A stretch of DNA of 64,000 nucleotides from Streptomyces djakartensis (GTDB lineage Bacteria > Actinomycetota > Actinomycetes > Streptomycetales > Streptomycetaceae), in the NCBI RefSeq assembly GCF_014651075.1, contig NZ_BMWE01000004.1, positions 124,001 through 188,000 of the forward strand, read 5' to 3'. The position numbers and the translations under genes were made by a program. This document shows, piece by piece, positions 54,193-61,474 of this stretch; position 1 is the stretch's first letter, and every line of letters starts with the position of its first letter. Below the pieces are notes generated by a model that was given only the letters and a program-made list of their open reading frames with translations, did no database searches and was not told where the DNA came from.

Positions 54193-55113
54193 ATGCAGAT
54201 AGATCCTGATGTCCTCGACGTGATCCGGGCGGCCACGGCCGACGGCCCGATGCTTCGACTTCCCGGTCAGCTCGACCGCAAGCTGTACGAGCGCGTCAAC
54301 CTCGCCTTGGGCGCGGCGGGTGGCCGGTGGAACCGCTACAAGCGCGCTCACCTCTTCCCCGGTGATGCCGCCGAGGCCATCGCGGGACTACTCGCCACCG
54401 GTGAGGTAACCACCGATGCCGAGCGCGGCTACTATCCGACGCCTGATCCCGTCGTTGAACAGCTCTTGGAGCTGGCCGAGCTCGAACCCGGCTGCGAGAT
54501 GCTGGAGCCGTCGGCCGGCCGCGGCGCCATCGCCAAGCCTGCCGCCGCCCGCGGCGTCATCGTCGACTGCGTGGAGCTCGACGCCACCCGGGCCGAGCAC
54601 ATCCGCTCCGACGGGTACGCCCGAAGAGTCATGACCGCAGACTTCCTCGACGTCAAGGTTGAGCGCCGGTACCACCGGGCAGTCCTCAACCCACCCTTCG
54701 CAGACCGGCAGGACATCAGGCACGTGGAGAGGGCCCTGCGCTTCGTTCGGCCGGGCGGCCTGGTGGTTGCGGTGATGTCCGGCGGCCTCACTTTTCGCTC
54801 CGACCGCCTGACCAAGGACTTCCGCGCGCGTGTCCAGGAGGCGCGAGGCACCATCACGGAATTGCCGGACGGCGCGTTCCCCTCCGTGGGGGTGCGTACG
54901 GTTGTCGCGGTGATACCGGTCCGGGATGCGCCGCCGCCCTCCGGCTTCAACCGGTTCGCGCCGAGAGTCGAGGACTTCCGAGCGCGACCTCGAGCTGTCC
55001 AGCAGGACCTGTTCCTTGTCGACGCTCCAACAGCCCACGGGACGGCCCCCTTTGACGGACTCGGATACGGAGCAGCCCTATGGGCAAAGATAGATCCCAA
55101 CACTGAAGCGTGA
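54193..55113 (+). CDS. N6-adenine-type DNA methyltransferase-like protein
   Basis: 306 residues of the class I SAM-dependent fold: motif I EPSAGRGAIA, acidic motif II CVELDATRAEHI and the catalytic motif IV NPPF with the following FADRQDIRHVERALRFVRPGG. The N-terminal 80 residues form a separate segment (LRLPGQLDRKLYERVNLALG, KRAHLFPGD). NPPF is typical of amino-methylating enzymes of adenine or glutamine. Genes like this are common in phages and mobile elements; no restriction partner is adjacent. Confidence 0.8.
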   Translation: MQIDPDVLDVIRAATADGPMLRLPGQLDRKLYERVNLALGAAGGRWNRYKRAHLFPGDAAEAIAGLLATGEVTTDAERGYYPTPDPVVEQLLELAELEPGCEMLEPSAGRGAIAKPAAARGVIVDCVELDATRAEHIRSDGYARRVMTADFLDVKVERRYHRAVLNPPFADRQDIRHVERALRFVRPGGLVVAVMSGGLTFRSDRLTKDFRARVQEARGTITELPDGAFPSVGVRTVVAVIPVRDAPPPSGFNRFAPRVEDFRARPRAVQQDLFLVDAPTAHGTAPFDGLGYGAALWAKIDPNTEA

Positions 55114-55298
55114 TACGTTCTATTTCGTTGGCGGGAACGGCCACAGCCGAGGAACCGGCCCGTCAGCACGCCGTGGCATGCGGCATCCCCTTCGGTGTCT
55201 GGCGGGTGGCCAATCCCCCGCGCCCTACCCGCCAGGCACCGGCCCCGCACCGAAAGCGGAGCCACCCGGGACGCCGCCAAGATCCACGATCGCGACCC

Positions 55299-55330
55299 GA
55301 CCCGCCCCCAGCTCACGCTGGGGGCGGGTC
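55299..55330 (+). terminator. Strong hairpin between the methylase-like gene and the next small gene
   Basis: GACCCGCCCCCAGC-TCAC-GCTGGGGGCGGGTC, a perfect 14-base stem, ends 20 bases before the next ATG. The 237-base gap 55114-55350 also contains an inverted pair GGCGGGT and ACCCGCC around 55200 and has no supported gene. Confidence 0.7.
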
Positions 55331-55350
55331 CCCCTGCACTCAGGAGTGCC

Positions 55351-55560
55351 ATGAACGCAGAGGACTTCAAGGGGGACCCAGGAGACCGGGAGCTGTACGA
55401 GCGCCTCCTCGTCGAGCGGGACGGTCCGGTGGCCAAAGTCCTTGCTGAGCGGGACCCCGTCCCCGAACCCCGGGGAGGCCCGGATCCCGACGCAGCAAGG
55501 CACTTGGCGGAACTTGAACAGGCCCTATCCCCCCGACGCCGAAAGGACACAGCAGCATGA
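55351..55560 (+). CDS. Small hypothetical protein
   Basis: 69 residues, strongly charged (EDFKGDPGDRELYERLLVER; RHLAELEQALSPRRRKDTAA). CAGGAG five bases before the ATG. It overlaps the next small gene by ATGA (55557), so the two are coupled. No family recognised. Confidence 0.6.
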   Translation: MNAEDFKGDPGDRELYERLLVERDGPVAKVLAERDPVPEPRGGPDPDAARHLAELEQALSPRRRKDTAA

Positions 55561-55685
55561 CCGCCAAGCAGGTGCCCCAGCCCGAGCCGGAAAACCGGAC
55601 CCCTCCCGTACCTGGAGCTGTGTGGTGCGCATCCTGTGACTCCTGGTGCCTGCCGCCCGGCATCTGCCGCTGCAACAACCGGTGA
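55557..55685 (+). CDS. Very small Cys-rich protein
   Basis: 42 residues. After a Pro-rich start the end reads WCASCDSWCLPPGICRCNNR, with five Cys in 20 residues, enough for one zinc site. Its start overlaps the previous stop and its stop overlaps the next start (TGATG), which supports that it is translated. Too short to be found by most gene finders. Confidence 0.5.
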   Translation: MTAKQVPQPEPENRTPPVPGAVWCASCDSWCLPPGICRCNNR

Positions 55686-55939
55686 TGCGCACCCTCCTTC
55701 GCCTCGCCGCCGACGCGCTGGCCGCCCTGCTCATGGCGCTTATCGCCGTCATCGCCTGGGTGATCGTCCAGCTCGGCGGCGAGGCCTTCCTCGCCAGCCT
55801 CCTTGCCATCCCCGCCTGCGCACTCGTGGCAGCCTTCATAGACCACGCTCAACGTCGGACGAGACGCCGGCCAGCGTCGTACAGGCTGAGTGGCTGGATC
55901 CGGCGACCACCGCGACGCGGCGTAGATCGTCTACTCTGA
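55685..55939 (+). CDS. Small membrane protein
   Basis: 84 residues with two hydrophobic segments (AADALAALLMALIAVIAWVIV and AFLASLLAIPACALVAAFI) and an Arg-rich cytoplasmic tail. Coupled by TGATG to the Cys-rich protein. Function unknown. Confidence 0.55.
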   Translation: MRTLLRLAADALAALLMALIAVIAWVIVQLGGEAFLASLLAIPACALVAAFIDHAQRRTRRRPASYRLSGWIRRPPRRGVDRLL

Positions 55940-55982
55940 GCAGCTGTAGGGCGCGGGGACCGACCTACACAAGGGATCCCCC

Positions 55983-56654
55983 GTGACGTCGACGCCCGCC
56001 AACATCCCCGAACTGCTCCTGCCTCTCGCCGTCCCCATCGGGGATCTGACGCCGTACTACCGCAACCCGCGCAACGGCGATCTCCCCGCCATCGCCGAAT
56101 CGCTCACCGTGAACGGCCAGTACCGCGCGATCGTCGTCAACAAGGGCACGCTCACCGGACGGTCCAACGAGATCCTCGCGGGCAACCACACCTACGCCGC
56201 CGCTCAGCAGCTCGGCTGGGAGCAGATCGCCGTCACCTGGGTTGACGTCGACGACAGCGCAGCAGACCGCATCGTCGTCGTCGACAACCGGACCAACGAC
56301 CTCGCCGGATACGACTCCGTTCTCCTGGCCGAGATTCTCTCCGACATCCCCGACCTCGCAGGCACCGGCTACGACCGCGAGAGCGTAGACCGACTCCTGG
56401 ACGACACCTCCCTCCCCGAGACGCTCGAACTCACCTCCGACGGAGCGGGCACCGGGGCCGCAGCCACCGTCGACTACCTCCAGTGGGGCTACCTCCAGTG
56501 GGAGTCCAAGCGCGTACGGATCACCTCCGAAGAGGTCGAAACCCTCAACGCGATCTACACGAAGTTCGTGGACGACACCAACAGCGACCTCGGCTTCGGC
56601 TGGCACGTCATTCAGCACGCCCACCAGGAGGGCCAGGAGGGGCAGACCGCATGA
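55983..56654 (+). CDS. ParB-like nuclease/kinase-fold protein without the GERR motif
   Basis: 223 residues from GTG. It has the ParB/sulfiredoxin fold pattern (VPIGDLTPYYRNPRNGDLPA, VNGQYRAIVVNK, NEILAGNHTYAAAQQLGWEQ) but GNHT replaces the GERR of partition ParB proteins; GNHT/GNHR variants occur in phage ParB-like enzymes that use ATP. It overlaps the next gene (ATGA), so the two probably act together. Not a partition protein by motif. Confidence 0.72.
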   Translation: MTSTPANIPELLLPLAVPIGDLTPYYRNPRNGDLPAIAESLTVNGQYRAIVVNKGTLTGRSNEILAGNHTYAAAQQLGWEQIAVTWVDVDDSAADRIVVVDNRTNDLAGYDSVLLAEILSDIPDLAGTGYDRESVDRLLDDTSLPETLELTSDGAGTGAAATVDYLQWGYLQWESKRVRITSEEVETLNAIYTKFVDDTNSDLGFGWHVIQHAHQEGQEGQTA

Positions 56655-58096
56655 GTACAGCGCCCACCACACAGTTCTACGAGGCGTACCCGCTCGACCA
56701 GCTCCGCCCGGCCGACTACAACCCGCGCCGCCTCAGCGAGGACGCGTTCGTCCGGCTCCAGGCTTCCCTGCGTCGCCACGGCGTCGTGAAGCCGGTCATC
56801 CTCAACGCCGATGGCACGCTGGTCGCAGGTCACCAGCGAACCAAGGGACTCAAGGCCATCGGGCTGACGCACACGCCCGCTGTCATGCTCGGGACGAAGG
56901 TTCGCTTGCAGGACGAAATCCAGTTCAACCTTCTGCACAACCGGGTCGAGACCGAGGCCAGCGTCGTCTACGCCGAGCCCGGCCCGATCGGCGCATGGTC
57001 CTGGATTCCCTGGCAGTCCATCCACGTCGCCGAGCGCAAGAACCTCAGCTTCGTCAACGCCATCGGCCACATGACCGCCGGCCACGGCCCCTGGGGCAGC
57101 GTCGTCATTGACGACCAGGGCCGCATCGTGCTGAACGCCGAGTACGCCGTCGTCGCCTCCATCTCCCGATTCGACCTCCTCGCCTGGACCGTGACATCAG
57201 GCGACGCCGCCCAGCTCCACGCCGACCTCACCGGCGAATACGGCGTCTACGACTGGACGGCCATCGAGGACAAGGCCCCCGTCTGGAACCAGCACATCGT
57301 CCAACCGAAGCGCCTGCGGAAGTTCTCCTCCAAGGCCAAGGCCGGAAAGCTCGCCTACGGATCCGAGACCTGGGACCAGTTGGTCACCCCATGGCTCAAG
57401 CCCACACACAGGGTCGTGGACTTCGGCGCCGGATACGGCGACTACGCCAAGCACCTACGCGCCAAGGGCTTCAACATCCACGACTACGAGCCCTACCGCT
57501 GCCGTGACGGCTCGTACGCCGTCGACGTCCGCGCCGTCGTCGGCATGATCCGCGACATCAACACCGACATCGAGGCCCATGGTCTCTACGACGTCGTGGT
57601 CCTCGACTCGGTCATCAACGCCACCACGTCTCTCGACTACCAGCACTGGGTGCTGACCACCGTCAACGCCCTGTGCGCGGCTGACGGCGTCGTGTGCCTC
57701 GGCACACGCAGCCTCGCCCGCGAACTCCGCGACGAGCAAGCCAAGCGCGTCACCTCCCAGACAGCCACCACGAAGATGAGCTTCCTCGACGAGAACAACG
57801 TCGAGATGAACTTCGTCAAGGGAAAGTGGCAGAAGCTCCGTTTCCACACGCCGGAAACCCTGGAGGCACTGCTACGGCGCTACTTCAAGGACGTGCAGCT
57901 CAGCGACCTGAGCGGCTCCAATCTGAAAGCCACCTGCCGAGGTCCGATCGCGCTCCCCAGGGAAGAATACGAGAAGGCTTTTGAAGAAGAATTCAACATG
58001 CCCTATCCGAACGGATTCCGGCACGATAGGCATCTGGAATTGGTGGGAAATTTGATAAAATTGACAGAAGAGAGAAGTTCCTCTCTCGTGAATTAG
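56651..58096 (+). CDS. ParB-like domain fused to a SAM-dependent methyltransferase
   Basis: 481 residues. Residues about 10-110 are a ParB fold (LDQLRPADYNPRRLSEDAFV, GVVKPVILNADGTLVAGHQR, TKGLKAIG; GHQR in place of GERR); 110-230 is a separate region of unknown fold; from about 245 a class I methyltransferase (HRVVDFGAGYGDYAKHLRA, YDVVVLDSVINAT, GVVCLGTRSLA). Such fusions are known mostly from phages and mobile elements. The fusion and the coupling to the previous ParB-like gene argue for one joint activity on DNA or nucleotides. Confidence 0.72.
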   Translation: MSTAPTTQFYEAYPLDQLRPADYNPRRLSEDAFVRLQASLRRHGVVKPVILNADGTLVAGHQRTKGLKAIGLTHTPAVMLGTKVRLQDEIQFNLLHNRVETEASVVYAEPGPIGAWSWIPWQSIHVAERKNLSFVNAIGHMTAGHGPWGSVVIDDQGRIVLNAEYAVVASISRFDLLAWTVTSGDAAQLHADLTGEYGVYDWTAIEDKAPVWNQHIVQPKRLRKFSSKAKAGKLAYGSETWDQLVTPWLKPTHRVVDFGAGYGDYAKHLRAKGFNIHDYEPYRCRDGSYAVDVRAVVGMIRDINTDIEAHGLYDVVVLDSVINATTSLDYQHWVLTTVNALCAADGVVCLGTRSLARELRDEQAKRVTSQTATTKMSFLDENNVEMNFVKGKWQKLRFHTPETLEALLRRYFKDVQLSDLSGSNLKATCRGPIALPREEYEKAFEEEFNMPYPNGFRHDRHLELVGNLIKLTEERSSSLVN

Positions 58097-58115
58097 AGTT
58101 TCAAATGGGGAGTGC

Positions 58116-58628
58116 ATGTCGCAGCGAATAAAGGTCGAAATTGAGTCGCGGACCCGATATCACATCATGTGGCTGGCAGGTGTGCGGCACGTCGCCCTGG
58201 ATCAGCACTGCCTTCGGAGCTTTGGTCAGCCCGATCGGCCTCGGGTGGATGTTCGCCGCCGGCGCCAGATCGTCGAACTGCCCGAGCAGAAACCCCCGTT
58301 GGCCTGGTATCTCTGTGCGCTGCCTAACCCTTGGAAGTGGAGCGACAACGCCCACCTGGCCTTCGAGGACGCTCCGGGTGAGCAATGGGAGGGGCCAGCC
58401 CTGGTGTCGGGATTGTATGTCCGCTTGGAGAACGCTCGCCCGATCGCCGGGTGGGGTGAGCACAGCATTCCTGACGCCGAACCTCGGCGGCGCTCGTACC
58501 GCTTCCGCACGTGCCGCAACTATCAGTTCGCCTGGTGGCTGCGGACGGAGCGCAACGCGCCGGACGCCCCGCCTGAGCTCGTGCCGCCCAAGAGGCCTGG
58601 CGAAGGTGAACAGATGTCGCTGATGTGA
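58116..58628 (+). CDS. Hypothetical protein
   Basis: 170 residues, ATG with GGGGAG four bases upstream, 19 bases after the ParB-methyltransferase gene, hence probably in the same operon. Rich in Trp, Arg and Pro (PLAWYLCALPNPWKWSDNAH; CRNYQFAWWLRTERNAPDAP). No family recognised. Confidence 0.5.
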   Translation: MSQRIKVEIESRTRYHIMWLAGVRHVALDQHCLRSFGQPDRPRVDVRRRRQIVELPEQKPPLAWYLCALPNPWKWSDNAHLAFEDAPGEQWEGPALVSGLYVRLENARPIAGWGEHSIPDAEPRRRSYRFRTCRNYQFAWWLRTERNAPDAPPELVPPKRPGEGEQMSLM

Positions 58629-59210
58629 ACTTGGCGGGGCCGGAGTGGTGTTTCCGGCCCCATGCCAGGACCTGGCCCTCGCGACACTCCGTACGAGCTG
58701 TAGGGCTATTCCTCCATCTCGTAAGGCGTGCCGAGGGCGCGGGTCAACGCTGAGGAGCGGATCAACGAGGCGAAGGACAGGCGGTTACCCCGGCGTGGCC
58801 GAGGAGCTTGCCCACTTGGCTGGGTCGCTCATCTGCGAACTCAGAAGGCCCGCGTAGCCGAGTAGGCCCTTGCCGCGCGTTGAGTAGCAGCCGAGCGGGC
58901 CCGTGCGCGGTCACCAAGGCACGCCGCAGCAGTGCGCGGCTCCTCGGGCTCTGGAGACGATGCAGAGCCGGTCCGCTGTCACTCGTTACCCGCCATCTCA
59001 AGGGGATGAGACGTAGATCAGGACGCTGACCACCATCCCTCCTGGCATCCTGACGCGCCCCTCCACGATGCCGTCTGCGTGGCACAGCCGATCACCAGCC
59101 GCAGCCCGCGCGGAGTTCTCAAGATGTCCTTAGAATGTAGTGGGAGTGGTCGATAGATCTTGCGAGCAGTGGGTTCGATCCCTGCTCCCCTATGGCAGGG
59201 GAGGCCACCG
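58629..59210. other. Gene-poor region with a tRNA-3'-like, structured leader at its right end
   Basis: 582 bases with no convincing gene. Near the end, TAGAAT at 59130 is a -10-like box, and GGGAG at 59141 can pair with CTCCC at 59184 around a T-arm-like GCAGTGGGTTCGATCCCTGC. A second hairpin (CTCCCC...GGGGAG) includes the ribosome site of the hydrolase gene. Confidence 0.45.
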
Positions 59211-60431
59211 ATGCCGATCCTCTTTATTCACGGAATCACCGTTCGCCGGGAACGTTTCGATGGCCTGCTAGGTGACCTTGAGAAGGGATTTGCTGCCGTT
59301 TCAACCACTGCCGTTCAGTCTGTGAAACCATGCTATTGGGGCGACCTGGGCAGATCCGATGCGTACAAAGGCGCAACCATTCCGGGCTTTACAGTAGGAA
59401 CCCGGGATCTGGAAGGCTCGCTGCCGGAGGAGTCGGAAGTGGGTCTCCTCACTGCGCTGCTGGAGGCCCCGTTGGCAGAGTTGGCGGGCCTGAGGGACGT
59501 CGAGGACTTTGGGGATGACGCTCCCGGTTTCCTCTCGGTACCCGAGGCCGTGGAAGAGCGAAACCAACGGTTCGACGAGGCGGATGCTGCGGTTAGCAAC
59601 CGAGTTGCGAGCATCAGTCCCTCGGTCTCTGGTCCGTACCCCCCGCTTGATCACGAGACGGTCGACACCATCGTCCACGCGGTATTCGATGAGGTAAAGC
59701 GCGCGGATCGTGCATTGGGGGTGGAGGACCTGTGCCCCCCAGTAGCGCGTGCCATCACGGCATGGCTCTACCGAGACACTGTGAGAGGTGATGTGCTGGC
59801 TGGCGGATTCCGATGGAATCAAGCAGTTGACCTCGTCGAAACCGCACTGCGCGAGAACGAGCAACTCGGCGGCGAACGAGGAATGTTTAGGGAACTCGCC
59901 AAGGATTTGGCGTCCGAGTCACTGACATTTGCATTCCGGGCAGGGCTTCGAAATCGCATTATGCCGGGATTGTCGCTGTTTCTGGGTGACGTCTTCGCGT
60001 GGTTCCGTAACAGGACCCAGATCTTGGAGCGGGTTGAGGCTGCGGTGAGAGATGCGGGCAACCAGGGCCCATTGGTCATCATAGGCCATAGTTTGGGTGG
60101 GGTGATTGCCTTCGAATACTGCATGGAGGCGGGAAGAACCATAGAGTTGCTCGGCACGGTAGGAAGCCAAGTTGGTCTATTTTCTGAACTTGGTGCAATA
60201 CATCAGGTCCCTGCGCGGCTGGCTAGTGGACAGTTTGAGTCTCCGGCGCACGTGGGCACCTGGCTCAATATTTACGACCCGGATGACGTATTGAGCTTCC
60301 TCGCTGCTCCTGTTTTCACGCGAGTCAACGACATCGTGCTCGATACTGGTGCACCATTCCCTGCAGCGCACAGCGAGTACTGGAACCTACCCGAGACTTA
60401 TCGAAAGTTGGCAGCGGGGTGGGCGCCGTGA
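59211..60431 (+). CDS. Alpha/beta hydrolase (lipase/esterase-like), first gene of the caspase operon
   Basis: 406 residues. The oxyanion-hole HGI at the very start (PILFIHGITVRRE), nucleophile Ser294 in IIGHSLGGVIAFEY and a C-terminal His387 in PAAHSEYW, with acidic residues at DPDDV before it, complete a plausible catalytic triad. Between residues about 60 and 270 there is a large helical insert. No signal peptide, so it is cytoplasmic. GGGGAGG six bases before the ATG. Its stop overlaps the caspase start (GTGA). The lower GC than the surroundings suggests transfer. Could be a lipase that damages membranes, or an activator of the protease. Confidence 0.8.
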   Translation: MPILFIHGITVRRERFDGLLGDLEKGFAAVSTTAVQSVKPCYWGDLGRSDAYKGATIPGFTVGTRDLEGSLPEESEVGLLTALLEAPLAELAGLRDVEDFGDDAPGFLSVPEAVEERNQRFDEADAAVSNRVASISPSVSGPYPPLDHETVDTIVHAVFDEVKRADRALGVEDLCPPVARAITAWLYRDTVRGDVLAGGFRWNQAVDLVETALRENEQLGGERGMFRELAKDLASESLTFAFRAGLRNRIMPGLSLFLGDVFAWFRNRTQILERVEAAVRDAGNQGPLVIIGHSLGGVIAFEYCMEAGRTIELLGTVGSQVGLFSELGAIHQVPARLASGQFESPAHVGTWLNIYDPDDVLSFLAAPVFTRVNDIVLDTGAPFPAAHSEYWNLPETYRKLAAGWAP

Positions 60432-61474
60432 CTCAAGATCAGGACTATGCGTTGATCATTGGTATAGCGCATTACCCGCATCTGAAGTCCCTGCAGGGTC
60501 CGATCGAAGATGCTCGTCGAGTGGCGCATTGGCTAAAGGGACCGGGGGGCCTGCCATGGCAAAATGTCAAAGTCATTGAAAGTCTGGGGCTGGAGCACGA
60601 GCGGCCCGTTATCGACGAGATTAACAAGGGGTTCGATGAAATATTTGCACGTGCCGAAGCCTACAATAAGGAACGCCCCCGGAGGCCCGTCCGTAGGCTA
60701 TACGTCTACTTTGCTGGGCACGGCTGCTCTCGAGAGCGGAACCACCTCGCGCTCATCATGGCTAATGCGGATCGGCGCAATCTGAACCGCGCGATGAACT
60801 CTACAGAATACCGTAACGCATTGGCTCGGCGCATGTTTCCGGAACAAATCTATCTATTTGATTGCTGCCGCAAGTATGACGGCCGAATCACAGGGCACGG
60901 ACCCGACTGGACTAGCGATGACACCGAGGAGGACGTTCAGGGCCTCACTCAGGTGGTGATGTACGCAGCCGGCTTCAGACAGGCAGCCCACGAACGCAGC
61001 ATGCGCTGGTCGGTGCGTCGCGGTTTGTTCACCCAGGCACTGATGGAAGGCCTGGAGGGGGCGGCAGCAACCGCAAGCGGTGTCATCACTAGCGCCGGAC
61101 TTGGGGCATATGTCCAAAGACGGCTCGCTGTGCTGGCAAAGAGTGAAAAGGTTCGTCAATGTTACACGGGGGACACTCAAGGTGAGAAGCAGCACCTCAT
61201 CCTGGCTTCGGGCGTTGAGCCATGGCGCAGGGAGGTGAGCGTCACGCTGCCGATCGATGCGAGTCGCATTGTCGTGAACGACGAACACGGTGACACTGTG
61301 TGGACGCAAGTGACGGCCCCAGGGCAAACGCAGGCGGCGCTGCACCTGACGTTGGGCCTTTACACGATCAAGGTTGAGCCGACGGGAGTCTCGATGACCA
61401 TCGATCTGCTACCCGACCTCGACGGCAACGCCTACCCCCTTGATCTCTCGGGGACCTACTCATGCCACGGTTGA
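60428..61474 (+). CDS. Caspase-like (peptidase C14) protease with a C-terminal beta domain
   Basis: 348 residues. N-terminal caspase core: YALIIGIAHYPHLKSLQGPIEDARRVAHWL, catalytic His98 in YFAGHGCSRE and catalytic Cys147 in LFDCCRKY, preceded by the hydrophobic beta strand. The C-terminal about 90 residues (VSVTLPIDASRIVVNDEHGD, TLGLYTIKVEPTG) look like a small beta sandwich of the PEGA/Ig type. Bacterial caspases with partner genes are often effectors of suicide-type defence, but here no NTPase or sensor is adjacent. It overlaps both neighbours, so expression is tightly coupled. Confidence 0.82.
   Translation: MTQDQDYALIIGIAHYPHLKSLQGPIEDARRVAHWLKGPGGLPWQNVKVIESLGLEHERPVIDEINKGFDEIFARAEAYNKERPRRPVRRLYVYFAGHGCSRERNHLALIMANADRRNLNRAMNSTEYRNALARRMFPEQIYLFDCCRKYDGRITGHGPDWTSDDTEEDVQGLTQVVMYAAGFRQAAHERSMRWSVRRGLFTQALMEGLEGAAATASGVITSAGLGAYVQRRLAVLAKSEKVRQCYTGDTQGEKQHLILASGVEPWRREVSVTLPIDASRIVVNDEHGDTVWTQVTAPGQTQAALHLTLGLYTIKVEPTGVSMTIDLLPDLDGNAYPLDLSGTYSCHG

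Noticed and set aside
59168..59195. Possible second attachment copy of the CAT tRNA 3' end
   Set aside because: Only GTGGGTTCGA is shared with the tRNA, which is the generic T-arm sequence; the rest differs, so it is not the right border of the element.
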